A stretch of 64,000 nucleotides of DNA from Cordylochernes scorpioides (taxonomy: Eukaryota > Arthropoda > Arachnida > Pseudoscorpiones > Chernetidae), in assembly GCA_030710605.1 (NCBI GenBank), contig CP092877.1, forward strand, positions 73,593,970-73,657,969, written 5' to 3'. Both the position numbers and the translations under genes were made by a program. Numbering within the stretch: position 1 is the first letter of the stretch; each line of letters starts with the position of its first letter. Below the pieces are notes generated by a model. The model made no database searches. It saw only the letters and a program-made list of their open reading frames with translations, and was not told where the DNA came from. Below are positions 22,359 through 33,224 of this stretch, in pieces.

Positions 22359-22967
22359 ATGGCCAGCGCCTCGGCCAAGCGAGTCCGGCGCGAGCTGAAA
22401 GAGATGATGGAGAGTGAGGAGTTTAGCCTTCTGTCCATTAAGGTGGAGCCGCAGGAGGGCGAGTGGCAGCGTCTCAAGGGTATCATCGCTGGCCCTTCCA
22501 ACACGCCTTACGAAGGGGGAAAGTTTGAGATGGATATCTCCGTTCCCATTGACTATCCATTCAGACCTCCAGTTGTACGATTCGAGACGAAAATCTGGCA
22601 TCCAAACATCTCCCCGAGTACAGGCATGGTCTGTTTGGATGTCCTCAACAGCAAGGATTGGACACCAGCTATGACACTTGGATCGATTCTGATGTCTCTT
22701 CATTCCTTGTTAGCTTCACCATTACCGGATGATCCTCAAGATACCATTGTAGCAGCTCAGATGAAGTCGGATCCAGAAGTCTTCAACATGACAGCGAGGT
22801 ATTGGAATGCTGTTTACGCTAAAGCACCGGTGATGGAAGATTTTAAGATTGAAGAAGACAAAGTCCAACGGTTGAAAGATCAAGGCGTTCATGAGGATGT
22901 TGCAAGGCTTATTTTATCAAGATGTGGATGGAATGAGGAAATGGCATTACAAGATCTTTTTCCGTAA
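22359..22967 (+). CDS. UBE2K-like E2 ubiquitin-conjugating enzyme, single exon
   Basis: The product is 202 residues, the usual length of E2-25K/UBE2K. E2s accept ubiquitin on a cysteine from E1 and pass it to substrates with an E3. Residues 5-155 form the UBC fold, with PYEGG (50-54), the HPN motif (81-83) and active-site Cys92 in MVCLDVL, the same position as in UBE2K. Residues about 162-202 form a C-terminal UBA domain that binds ubiquitin; its usual MGF loop reads QGV. The start at 22359 has a good context (AACAATGG). No introns and no obvious poly(A) tract or flanking duplication. The 5' side is degenerate tandem repeat and the 3' side a Penelope relic. It could be a diverged paralogue or an old retrocopy; the open frame argues for function. 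Confidence 0.9.
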   Translation: MASASAKRVRRELKEMMESEEFSLLSIKVEPQEGEWQRLKGIIAGPSNTPYEGGKFEMDISVPIDYPFRPPVVRFETKIWHPNISPSTGMVCLDVLNSKDWTPAMTLGSILMSLHSLLASPLPDDPQDTIVAAQMKSDPEVFNMTARYWNAVYAKAPVMEDFKIEEDKVQRLKDQGVHEDVARLILSRCGWNEEMALQDLFP

Positions 22968-23094
22968 CTCGCTTTCTTCCAACTTCTTCTTCGAAATGCT
23001 TTTATTGTATTTATTTAAATGGAAAGAGAAGGCCCGCGCTAACTTTAAATTGTAAAGTTGTCTGTAGAGATTTACTTTGCTCATTATACACGAG

Positions 23095-23697
23095 TGAAAC
23101 AAATAGAAAGTGTTACGATAAGGCACTAAAAGTGAAATGTGGAAAATGTGAGCAATGCTATGTAGAACAAACATCCAGAATTTTAAAAGAAAGAATGTTA
23201 AAAACCATGAATATGCTCTAAAATGGGATAAAAATTGAGAATTCTGCACTTGTAGAACATAGAAAAATCACAAGACATAATAATTTTAACCTTAAACAAA
23301 CAAAGATACAGTGGTACCTCGACATACGAGCGCCCCAACATACGAGATTTTCGAGATACGAGCCGACGAGCAAGTGATTTTTTGCTTTGAGTTACGAGCG
23401 AAATTCGAGATACGAGTTCGGTTCGGTAGTGTTGAAGATATTTATCTGTGATTTTAAATGGGAATTTTGTATGGGGAAATTTGCTTCGAGATACGAGTAA
23501 TTCAAGATACGAGCATGGTTGCGGAACGAATTAAACTCGTATGTCGAGGTACCACTGTATTTGATTATGAGAAAAATTATTATAGGAGACAATTCAAAAA
23601 AGCCTTTTTCATTCAAAAGAAATGTGTTACAATTAAAATAATGGAAGAAAGAGGAAATATAAATGATATTTATATATATGCTTTTAATTATATCTAA
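23095..23697 (+). pseudogene. Penelope-like element, GIY-YIG endonuclease relic
   Basis: Fragments in several frames give KCGKCEQCYVEQTSRILKER, then NHEYALKWDKN, then SALVEHRKITRHNNFN. After an inserted MITE (23309-23557) comes VFDYEKNYYRRQFKKAFFI and a short tail to TAA 23697. This order is that of the C-terminal endonuclease of Penelope-like elements: a Cys-rich start, an [Y]VEQT.R.LK.R block, a SALxEH..xxxH block, and a final E-x-NY-x-RR-x-FKEA block. Frameshifts and a stop are present. No reverse transcriptase is visible upstream, so it is 5' truncated. Confidence 0.7.
23309..23557. mobile_element. pogo/Tigger-type MITE, 249 bp
   Basis: Begins CAGTGGTACCTCGACATACG and ends with its complement, flanked by TA at 23307-23308 and 23558-23559. 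The interior repeats 'gagatacgag'. It splits the Penelope endonuclease relic, so it inserted after that element. Confidence 0.9.
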
Positions 23698-23845
23698 AAA
23701 AAAAGTGGGGTTTTCCACTTTTAATTCTAAGAATAATATTCTGTGTTTCTCAGAAAACTATCATCTTATCTGTTATCTTGTTTACACACTTGATAACAGT
23801 AACTATTTAAAACATGCTGTGGTAAAATTTCCCATTCAGTACTTT

Positions 23846-23885
23846 TGTCTGAAGATGGTAACAACGCTGTTACCGAAACCTCACA
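23846..23885 (+). ncRNA. Hammerhead ribozyme motif, family C (near-intact)
   Basis: CTGAAGA core (23849-23855), one extra T, 7-bp stem II GGTAACA/TGTTACC (23857-23863 with 23868-23874), GAA (23875-23877), then ACCTC instead of ACGTC, so the cleavage triplet is altered by one base. Stem I is TGT/ACA. It lies 150 bp after the Penelope endonuclease relic. Confidence 0.6.
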
Positions 23886-23929
23886 CACTATTTATTTATT
23901 TGGATTTGGTCTTATTACCTTGTGTTTAG

Positions 23930-24500
23930 AAAGTATTACGCTCAAGTGAAATTTAAGATAAAAAAAATAATTTATCTCATATTTACTTCTTGTATCCGGT
24001 TATGAATGTTTACATTTTAGATTTAAAAAAAAAAACGTCTAAAAATTGTAAAATGCGAATACAATTTCATTTTCTAATAATTGATCTATTTGAAAAATAG
24101 AGAAATCCATAAATATATGTTTAATTAAAAAGGCATATATTGGATTAAAAAAATTACTTATTTATCAATATTTCAGTTGGCTGAATGCTAACCTTTTTCG
24201 AGGTACAATAACGTATTTTAACACAAAGCAATAACGCGCCATATATATATATTTCATATATATATATGAAATGTAAATAATAAAGTTTACAAATAAAAAT
24301 TTAAATCTTAAATATAATTTAAATTAAGTTGATATTATAGAGTAAGTTAACATGGATTTATATATTGAAAGAACTATATTTAAAACTTTTAATAATAGTA
24401 ATATTTTATATATAAATAGGAAATTCTATTAGATTAGCAAGCTAAATCTAAATTAAATTTATAAGATTAAAAATTATCAACTTTTATCTTATATATATAA
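23930..24500. other. AT-rich intergenic DNA
   Basis: No gene. 24165-24240 (ATTTCAGTTGGCTGAATGC...) is a diverged copy of the repeat at 43971-44230. 24240-24275 is a short AT palindrome. Confidence 0.5.
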
Positions 24501-24504
24501 AGAA

Positions 24505-24935
24505 AGGATTTAAAAGCACGAATGTTTATTTTATACACAAAACAAACTTCTACTGTCCTTACTGCGATGAAAAATTATATTGGGAGGGCTTGGCTCATCA
24601 GTGGTGAACCTTCCCAGCGGCCTCGCTAACTTAATCTACCAGATCACCCCTCAAAGCTCCAACACTGTATTGGACGACTCAGCCCATATACGCAGCACTG
24701 AAGGGCGGAATCTCAGAAACATAAGCTTATAGGAGAGTAGAATTTCTGAGATTCCATCCTTCAGTGCTGCGTATATGTGCGGAGTCTTCTAATAGTGTTG
24801 GAGCTCTGAGGGGCGGTCTGGTAGATTAAATTGGCGAAACCGCTGGGAGGGTTCACCACTGATGAGCCAAGCCCTCCCAATATATTGTTTCATCGCATTA
24901 AGGACAGTAGAAGTTTGTTTTGTGTATAAAAGAAA
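24505..24935. mobile_element. MITE family M, long foldback copy
   Basis: The arms match CTACTGTCCTTACTGCGATG at about 24549 and its inverse at about 24890. An inner hairpin of about 75-bp arms (24640-24830) carries CCATATACGCAGCACTGAAG and its inverse. Overall it is a nearly complete palindrome of 430 bp. It has no coding capacity. Confidence 0.8.
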
Positions 24936-25801
24936 CAATTGTGCTTTATAATGATTCCATTTATTGTAAATAGTTAATAAGCCATTATATTTAAAATTAT
25001 TTGAACATATTCTAAGATAACAGTAACAAAGACTCGATGCATTTTTATCAAGAAGTGTGTTCCCACTAACCGAGAAATTCTATTGGATGGAAAGGAAATT
25101 GTGTTCGATATTCAGCATGTCATGAGATAGACATGTTGCCAAATGTAATTTCCTTATTTTGACACCAAACGACGCCTTCGTTTCCTCTCTGTGAGAAAAA
25201 AAAAAACATAAACATTAAATTTGGAAAATAATTTATTTTTGAAAATATTAATCTATTATATATGTCATAATATTCAGAAATATATATAAATAAATGGAAA
25301 TATATATAAATAAAAAATATATAAAAAATATGAGGAAAGTGAAGATAAAATAGCATGGTCAAAACTACCCTTTGGGTCACCAGATGCTAGCTTTCTGACT
25401 CATCTTACTCCCCTTCCCCCTGGTGATAGTTTATCCTACTCACACACACACACACACAAGCCTTTTTATTGGGCATCCAGCCCTATAGTTTATCCTACTC
25501 AAAGTGGTTTAAAAGCACCTAGATTTGGTGATCAGGGGACAGTTCACATTGAGGTGGTCTCGACACCACTTGTTCCCAGGGTAGTCCTTGGACTTTCTCT
25601 CTTTCCTCTCGATCTACTCCTCACGGGTTTTTGTTTCTGGATTCTGTCTCCTGTGTGCATCTTTACCACTTATCACACCACTACTACGACTGCTTCACGA
25701 ATCACTACATATATATACATACACAAGAGAGGTGTAATATACATATTTGCATATACATATATTTAGATTAGAAAATTTGGCGGGAGGAAATTGATCCATA
25801 G
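24936..25801. other. Intergenic DNA with CA microsatellite
   Basis: 25440-25458 is a (CA)n tract. 25380-25700 is less AT-rich and contains two 'gtttatcctactca' copies (about 25430 and 25490). No gene call is supported. Confidence 0.45.
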
Positions 25802-26047
25802 AAGCATAGGGCGCCTCTCCCGTCAAAATAAACGTCAAAACCTGACGCCAGCAAAACACCTCTTTGGTAGATTGTGAAGATTCCATTAGATCCCGTGTGG
25901 ATCTCATGGAATAAAGTCCGCCCTAGACTGAAGAGGGCCATTAGCCCGAAACCATGGTCTCTAGGTGGACGCTTCTCAGTTTGCCAAAGCTGGTGTTGTG
26001 GCTTTGTCACCGACCCGAGGCCGCGACGGGAGAGGCGCCCTATGCTT
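25802..26047 (+). mobile_element. Family B repeat with hammerhead, bounded by 23-bp inverted repeats
   Basis: The termini 25802-25824 and 26025-26047 are perfect inverse copies (AAGCATAGGGCGCCTCTCCC...). The centre carries a complete hammerhead at 25922-25965. After it comes the family body 'gtttgccaaagctggtgttgtggctttgtcaccgacc'. Other family B copies are 33430-33900, 49362-49566 and 59755-60035. The inverted ends look like a truncated second copy of the same unit in opposite orientation rather than a classical transposon TIR. Confidence 0.75.
25922..25965 (+). ncRNA. Hammerhead ribozyme, family B, canonical
   Basis: Stem I CCTAGA (25922-25927) pairs with TCTAGG (25960-25965), all six bases. 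The core is CTGAAGA (25928-25934). Stem II is GGGC/GCCC (25935-25938 with 25944-25947) around CATTA. GAA lies at 25948-25950. Stem III is the self-complementary octamer ACCATGGT (25951-25958), and the cleavage base C at 25959 makes the GUC triplet. Every conserved core position is met. Stem III has no loop, so pairing between two RNAs or tandem units is expected. Confidence 0.85.
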
Positions 26048-26060
26048 ATATATACATATA

Positions 26061-27372
26061 CACAGTCTAGCCATAAATTCTGTTACAAACAATTTTATAA
26101 ATTAAATGATTAAGAACAAAAACTAATGGAATATAAATACATATTTTATTAGCCAATAGGACATAGATTTTAAATACACAAGCATTCAAAATGTTCTCCC
26201 TTATTTTTGACACAGGATCTCAAACGTTCGGGCCACTGATCTATGGTGGCACGCACCTCTTCTAAGGGTATTTCTTTCATTGCTCTCACCAATGATGATT
26301 TCAATTTATCCAAATTATGATATCTTTTATAGCACACCTTCTCCTCTAAATATGCCCACAATTTTTAATTAAGGGGGTTTAAATCAGGGCTTCCAGAGGG
26401 CCATTCATTGGCCTTTATGAACTCCGGAACATTCGTCTCCAACCATTGTTGAGTTGACTTAGCTTTGTGAGCAGGAGCTGAATCTTGTTGAAATATCCAA
26501 TGTTCTCCATTAAACATTTTTGTATTCAGAGGCTTTACTATTTGTTACAAAATGTCTTATTTATAGTTTTTAGCTGTATTTTTTACCCCTTTGGCACAGA
26601 AGTGGAGATCTGTTACACCTTGGTAGCTAACTCCCCACCAAACCATGACAGAATAAGGATGGTGACCTTTTCAAGTCTTCTGACTTTCAAAGAAGCTTCT
26701 AGAGAGCTACGAGCATATATCCTATCATTCTGACGATTAATCTTTTCCTCGACAGTGAAAAATTTCTCGTCTGTGAAAAGGATTCTCTCATGCCACCGAC
26801 CATCATGCTGCGCCAACAACATTTTTGATCTAACCCTTCTAATATCTCTAAGAGCAGGGATTATCAAATGACCTGTGCGTCGTTTGAAAGCTCTCAGTCC
26901 AGTTCTTCGTTGATTATCCTTGAAACTATCTTGGAGCTAAATTTATCTGCTTTGCTAAGATCTTTTGTTTGCAGTGTGGATTTCGACGAATTCTTTCGCG
27001 AATGGCTTTTATAGCTGCTTGCGTTCGTTGCATGCGAGGTCGACCAGATCTTTCAAGGTCATCAATAGTGCAAGCCTTGTTGAACCTTTCAATGATTCGA
27101 TAAACAAATTGACGCGTAATATTCAAATTTTGTAAAAGTTTAAAAAGGGTGAAAGATTTTGGCCTACCTTGTGTAAGGCTATTGCAACTATAGGGTTTTC
27201 TTTAATACCCAAACCCATTATCAAAAAACAAATATATTTCGATTTTTTTTTCTGAGCACGTGTGCACCAGATATTCAAATAACAACAACTGTATTTTGAA
27301 TACTTAACGCGGTCAAATTAATTTTTTTTATCACTGATTTGGTTTTGTAACAAAATTTATGGCTAGACTAAG
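26061..27372 (-). mobile_element. mariner/Tc1-like transposon
   Basis: 1,312 bp with inverted ends sharing AGTCTAGCCATAAATT and flanked by TA at 26059-26060 and 27373-27374. Length, ends and target site are those of the Tc1/mariner superfamily. It encodes one degraded transposase on the minus strand. The left end abuts the family B repeat (12 bp apart). Confidence 0.9.
26170..27218 (-). pseudogene. Tc1/mariner transposase, degraded
   Basis: From ATG at 27218: a divergent N-terminal helix, then VYRIIERFNKACTIDDLERS and GRPRMQRTQAAIKAIRERIR (second HTH and linker). The catalytic domain has WHERILFTDEKFFTVEE (first Asp, about 26790), FQQDSAPAH (second, about 26480) and SPDLNP (third, about 26380). 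I count 32 residues between the second and third Asp. A TAA directly after SPDLNPLN and several frameshifts break it. The C-terminus ends about 26170. Confidence 0.85.
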
Positions 27373-27374
27373 TA

Positions 27375-30005
27375 TATTTTAAAATGATATGATGATGATA
27401 ATCATTGGATTAAAAAGTTCCTCTCCTTTTAATAAACATTTATCAAGACAAAGCGTTTCGTTGATATTTTTCGCGCATAAAACGCACAAATTCATATTAA
27501 ATAATATTTCAAAACACCAGAAACTTTTATTATTTATTTTTATTACGAACCTTTGCGCATATCTAATTTATAAGTAATCTAAATTTGTCAAATTTTAAAC
27601 TCTTAAATATTAAAATAAGAGTTATAATATTTTTTTGTTCTTTAAACCTATATGTATTTAGAATTGAGACCAACGAGTAACTGTTAGATAGTGTAAATAT
27701 AATTAAAACTAAGAATACCACATACATATATATATATATTAAAAATAAAGAAGGCATATCTTGACGAGGAGAACATGTGATTTTATATTATTTTTTTCAC
27801 ATTTTTATATTTATGAAGCAAGAAGTTAATTATTCTTTGAGTGTGAAAGCTTGTAAAAATAGGAACTTACCCTCTGTTGTGTTGTTTATCTTTTATAAAC
27901 TACAACTTATATATTTATTATTTAATTATTTATTTATCACACACATTTAACTTTAGTAAAGATTAATTATATGTTTACAAAATACCGTCAGTCTATTGTT
28001 CTTCATTCCATTTCTTATATTCACATCACTTATATATTTCACACTATTCTACACCCTCTATTATTAATTTGTTTTTTTTCTTTGTCGTCTGTTTTGCACC
28101 AGTTGAATCTGGTTAGAATGATGTATGTAAATTAGATAATTCTTTTGTTGCCTTAAATACGAGGTAATTAACTCTCTCTATATCTATAAATGTTTAAAGT
28201 TTAATTTTATAAATCTGAGAGTTGTGTCTTCAAATACGATCCAACAATTTATTATATTATATATATGTGTTATATAAATTGAACTTTGAAAAAATATATT
28301 TTTCTGGAAAAACTCTGTGAAGTCGACTGCCATATGGCGCCGTTTTACACTATATGCATTTTTTTTCTTTTGACCGGCACAAAAGTTTTCGTAAATATGT
28401 AAATACATAAACAAGTATTTTCTTTGTTCTTCACGTCTCACAAGTCAGGTATTTCTTTCTCAAAATATTTTTGTGTTTTAGAAAAATCGATCTATTATCA
28501 AGATTCTTCAAATTCTTATTTGAATTAATTATTTTTATTTAAATTACTAGAGTTCAATTAAAACTGTTGGAATATTACAGAGTAACAATGGCTATAGATG
28601 AGACTGAGTTTGAAAAGGAACTTGTATGTATATAATGTTTTCTGTATTGCTTTTGTTGTTTTCATGTAGACATATATACCAAGATTTGTTTCATATAATT
28701 ATTATTAATAACAAATAATATGCAATGTTAAATTGGTTACGGATTCGTCCTTCTAATTTACTTTAATTAAATAACAAAAACAAATAGTGATCTAAAATGA
28801 TTTGTATTTATTGTTTTATGTAATTGTATTTATTTTTTCAAAAAGGTCACGATATATTGCACAACATTGGCACACAAAAATACTCTTTTATTAAATATTA
28901 TAATTAATTTCTATAGAAAAAAATATATATAGCGTTTTTTTTCTAATTTCAACTTGGAATACACGAGTATACTACAAATATAACAGACGCTACCAATGTC
29001 ACCATCTTCTGATAAGAAATATTATCGTTAATAACGAATTCAATAGTTTTTGGCTCATAAATACAAGACAGATATTAAAAAAACTAGATTTCACTCTCCC
29101 TTATGTGAACAGTCTGAAATAATTGCTCTAAAACTCTAGTTTCAACTTTGAACAGCACGGGTTGAAATGGCGTAACATTTTTATAGGCAGACATCCTATT
29201 TATGTAAAATAGAAAAAACCATTTATATATGTAATATATAATATGTATATAAGATTTTGACTAAGGACTTGGTTGTTGTTGTGTGATGTAATCAATATAT
29301 AGTGTGAGATATTCATGTTTTTAGTTCTTATGATAATTCTGTAATAATAAAATATTATACAAATATATAACAGTAGCATACAATCTATTTTAATGAAAAA
29401 CTACACTACCTATGATTATTGAATATATTAGGTAGAAGAGTACATAACAATATAAAATAGAAATAAAAAATAAATAAATATTTTACAATATTCTTATTAT
29501 TGTATGTGTGAAAATAGATTATATAATGTGTATATTTGATCATATTTTTGATTCTTAAAATGTCTTTTAAATGATTACATTTTAAATTAATCCCATTAAA
29601 TTTGTAACTTCTTAAAAAATTACAAATGCTTCATTAAATTTTAATTTATTATCCTTTCTAAGTTACACAATTTTAAAAAATGATATTTTCTAATTAAAAA
29701 ATGAAAATTATACGTGATATTAAAAGTAATAAACTAAAGAGGTTCTTATTAAAGTTATATCTTTTGGTTGGATATTTATATTTAAAAAGATTTTGTTATT
29801 TATCATTATCGTAAAAGGATTTAGTATGAAAATTCACTATCATATATTTATTTGATTTATCTTTTTTGTATATATTTTTTTAGAATCTAGAAATGTTAAT
29901 TTATCTGTTTTTTTTTAAAGAAATATATTAGTTAATACTCTTTTCAAAAAAATCAAAATAATTAACATAATTCGAAGCTATTTAAAATATGATTTATATA
30001 TATAA
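27375..30005. other. Long AT-rich intergenic region
   Basis: Mostly A/T-rich with no long frame. 27725-27790 is a short fragment of family A (AATAAAGAAGGCATATC). 28430-28630 holds the possible exon described separately. I see no RNA gene. Confidence 0.5.
28588..28624 (+). other. Possible first coding exon of a host gene (weak)
   Basis: ATG at 28590 has a good initiator context (AACAATGG) and reads MAIDETEFEKEL before a donor-like GTATGT at 28625. Acceptor-like ATTACAG lies just upstream, and a second donor-like CAG|GTATTT lies at about 28448. Together they could be a 5' UTR exon, an intron and a short coding exon. I do not recognise the protein and find no further exon. Confidence 0.2.
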
Positions 30006-30827
30006 CTAGCGAACCCGGCCACGCGTTGCTGTGGCTAAATTGTAATATGTTAAATTAACATTATACTAAACTATTCAGTAAAGTAAAGTTAATATTCACT
30101 TATAGAGATAAAATGTTTTAGCCGATCTAAAGCCCTACGGGATTGAGAAAGGAACGTTACGTTAAAATTTGAAAGTGATTTTTATATATATAGATAATAT
30201 AGCCCTTCATTGTAATCATTGATTATATTCACTGCATTAATAAATGTCAGTGAACGCGTTTATTTGTATTGTTTTTTGTGTTCGAGATATTCGAATAGAA
30301 CGTTCTCACATTTTCTGTAAAATATTTATATATGCACAAACACAGAATATAATCACTATGTCCTAATTGCGCTATAATTATTGTTATAAATATTATTCTA
30401 AAATAATTCGCCAGAAATCGTCCTGATAGTATACCAAACAACCTCCCAAAGTTAATGGCAAACATCTAAAATAAAATAATACTTTCAATTCTTTGCTACA
30501 ATATTAAAAAGAGGGGTGCTTAGGTGTTTAAAAATGTAAAAATGTGCTCTAAATAGTATTACATAGAGCCTTCATAACAAACATTTTTAAAATAAACCAA
30601 TAAAAATATAATAATGCTGTAAAAACAGACCTTGCTACAATATTATAAAAGAAATGAAAATAAAAAAAGACACCCACGCTGAGCCTCGAACCTAGGTTTG
30701 TTACAAATATTATTAAAAAATTGTTTATGTTAATTTTTATTTTAAAAAGCCTACATTTTAAATAAAATAATATTTTTAATAATATAAAAGAATACAATAA
30801 TATAAAAGAAATGAAAAAAAAAAAACA

Positions 30828-30898
30828 CCCACGCTGAGCCTCGAACCTAGGTTGCGGGGGTACGAAGCTGTGTACCTAACCTATAGGCTAAGCTTGAC
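30828..30898 (-). repeat. tRNA-like block in Helitron, copy 1
   Basis: The minus strand shows an A-box-like TAGCCTATAGG and a B-box-like GGTTCGAGGCT about 35 bp apart, the spacing of a tRNA gene. The flanks lack a convincing acceptor stem, so this is a tRNA-derived repeat head, not a tRNA gene. Confidence 0.55.
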
Positions 30899-31118
30899 GT
30901 TACAAATAAGCTCATGCGAGGCTATTTCAGGCCAAACGTCTACCGCGAGGGGGCGTTGATTGCGAGTGAATTTACGTTTTTCGTAAATAAAAATGCAACG
31001 TATTAAAAAATTGTTTATGTTAATTTTTATTTTAAAAAGCCTACATTTTAAATAAAATAATATTTTTAATAATATAAAAGAATACAATAATATAAAAGAA
31101 ATGAAAAAAAAAAAAACA

Positions 31119-31189
31119 CCCACGCTGAGCCTCGAACCTAGGTTGCGGGGGTACGAAGCTGTGTACCTAACCTATAGGCTAAGCTTGAC
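31119..31189 (-). repeat. tRNA-like block in Helitron, copy 2
   Basis: Identical to the block at 30828-30898, part of the 290-bp direct duplication. Confidence 0.55.
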
Positions 31190-31458
31190 GTTACAAATAA
31201 GCTCATGCGAGGCTATTTCAGGCCAAACGTCTACCGCGAGGGGGCGTTGATTGCGAGTGAATTTACGTTTTTCGTAAATAAAAATGCAACGAAAGGTTAT
31301 TTCTAAAGAGTAATTAGCCAGAAACCATCCCGGTAGTATACTAAACATCTTCCCAAAGTTTCATCACGATTGGTTGAGCGATGTAGAAGATTATCACGAA
31401 CGGACGGACGGACGGACGGACCAACGGACCAACAAACATCCATTTTTATATATATAGA

Positions 31459-32128
31459 TTAAAGGAAACAAATGGATAATTTTGAATAATTTAAGTACGT
31501 TGGAAAAAAGAGTCAGACGAAACAAACATTTGGATAATTTAGGATGTCGAATTAATTATTAATTTAGAACAATTAGTGTATAAAATATACACTCCACCAT
31601 AAATTTCATTTGTAAATGTATCAGGTATACTCATGGGTCTTCGTTACATTTTGAAAAAAAAAAACATGTATAAAATTAAGCAGGTTTTATTTAAAAAAAG
31701 TGATAATAATTTGATTAGTTTAGCGTAAAACAGACGATTTTATTATTAATAAAGCAAATAATATTATTGATTAATTCAAAACACATTCAGTATATTTTTA
31801 AAAATATAAAGCTATTGTGATATTTATCGATTAAAATTTTATTTTTCATGAATTATTTACGCCAAGACACAATAATAAAGCATAGTTTTAATTGAATAAT
31901 TCCCTAATATCTTGTGCATATCTTCATTCTAAAATATTCCTTAAAACTTTCTTCAATCTGTAAATTGTTTTTCTCGAATACACACAATACTTTATAATTT
32001 GATTTCATTTAACTAAATTTGCATACCAACCCTTTGTATATTTCAATTGTGTTGATATTTTTTCTCTTTTCATCTAACTAACTTGCATACTAATTATTGT
32101 ACATATTTCAAATGATCTTTCTTTATTT
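31459..32128. other. AT-rich intergenic DNA
   Basis: No gene or repeat recognised. Confidence 0.5.
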
Positions 32129-32305
32129 TATAGGTTTTTAACTTTTAATTAGACAATTTTAATTTATATTTAGACATTTTCCATTTTAATTTAGACATTT
32201 TCATTTTAATTTAGACACATGGACTTTTCTATAAAAGTCTAAATTAAAATGAAAAATGTCTAAATATAAATTAAAATTGTCTAATTAAAAGTTAAAAAAC
32301 CTATA
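32129..32305. mobile_element. AT-rich near-perfect palindrome (MITE-like)
   Basis: Arms of about 75 bp: TAGGTTTTTAACTTTTAATT at the left and its inverse at the right end (to 32305). The loop is around 'cacatggacttttctata'. Unit 'ttttaatttagacatttt' repeats within each arm. Confidence 0.7.
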
Positions 32306-32759
32306 TTTCAATGTTTAGTTTACCTTTTAAGTGTAAGTTTCCCTAGGGGGACATAGCGCTCAGTGTCGCAATAAAATAAAGACACAATAATAAAGGATAA
32401 ACAATATTTTCTATTCCACGTATCCATGTATTCTTGAATAAAAGAAAAAGGATAAAAGAAAAACGAGTTCTGTTAGACATAGGAAATCAAGGAGGTGGGA
32501 TAGGAACATCTGTACAGAATGATATAATGTTAAGATTAGTATCGTTTGGTTTACTTGGCAGAAAATAAATATAATTCTCTTATATAACTGAAAGCATCAT
32601 TGTTATTTTGTTCATCATTTTTCTTTTATATAGTGTGTGTAATCAAAGTTTTTCTCTACATCATAGCTATAAGACCTCAATCAAGCTATCAAACTCCGTC
32701 ACGCAAACATATTAAGAAACTACAGGTATTTATAGTATTTCTATTCGGGTAAATTATGT
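32306..32759. other. AT-rich intergenic DNA
   Basis: No gene recognised. Confidence 0.5.
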
Positions 32760-33118
32760 TAAATCATAACTCCGCCTTTGCCGGCCCCAAGTCCGGATGA
32801 AAAGGAGGAGGGGGAGCAGTAACAAGCTCTGTAAAAAACCTGGGTTCAGCTGGCCCGGCTGATAGTACCCTGTTAGAGCTCCTAATCCAGGGAAAAAAGA
32901 TGAGCAGCGTTTGTACTCGATGTTAGGAGAGGCTGCAGGTGACATCTGTTCCTCATGTCAGAGGCGGCCATTTCTTTTGGAGCTAAGTCGGCCTGCCACT
33001 GAATAGTGCTCCCAGTCTTAATGATAAAGGCAGACACATTCTACTTCGTCCAGTCGTGATATCAAGCTTGTAAAACTTGATACCCTAATATGATTGGGTG
33101 GAGATAAGAAAGAAGAAG
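32760..33118 (+). repeat. Dispersed repeat K, copy 1
   Basis: GC-richer unit with landmarks GCTGGCCCGGCTGATAGTAC, GTTTGTACTCGATGTTAGG and 'gaggcggccatttcttttggagctaagtcggcctgcca'. It ends TTGATACCCTAATATGATTG...GGAGATAAGAA. The tail matches the 3' end of the LINE fragment at 34085-34500. Other copies are at 42343-42708 and 44231-44386 (partial). Confidence 0.75.
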
Positions 33119-33224
33119 AAGATGTTAAATCATTCTCTTTAGTATTCAAATGGATATATCATATATAGGGACATTCCTTATTGGTTATGTAAAAAATGTA
33201 AAAACAGAGAAAAATCTTTATTAT

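Larger units (their letters stand above)
30006..31458 (-). mobile_element. Non-autonomous Helitron, 1.45 kb, minus strand
   Basis: On the minus strand it starts TC|TATATATATAAAAATGG (31458 leftward) and ends with a hairpin GCCAC...GTGGC, about 8 bp, then CTAG (30006-30009) and T. A (CGTC)n-like tract of GGAC repeats lies at 31397-31430. The interior holds two direct 290-bp copies (from 30721 and 31011), each with a tRNA-like block, and a third partial copy at 30540-30720. No Rep/helicase frame. Confidence 0.75.

Noticed and set aside
25695..26113. Coding frames over the family B element
   Set aside because: They overlap a structured RNA motif and inverted termini, with no conserved protein features and frames open on both strands.
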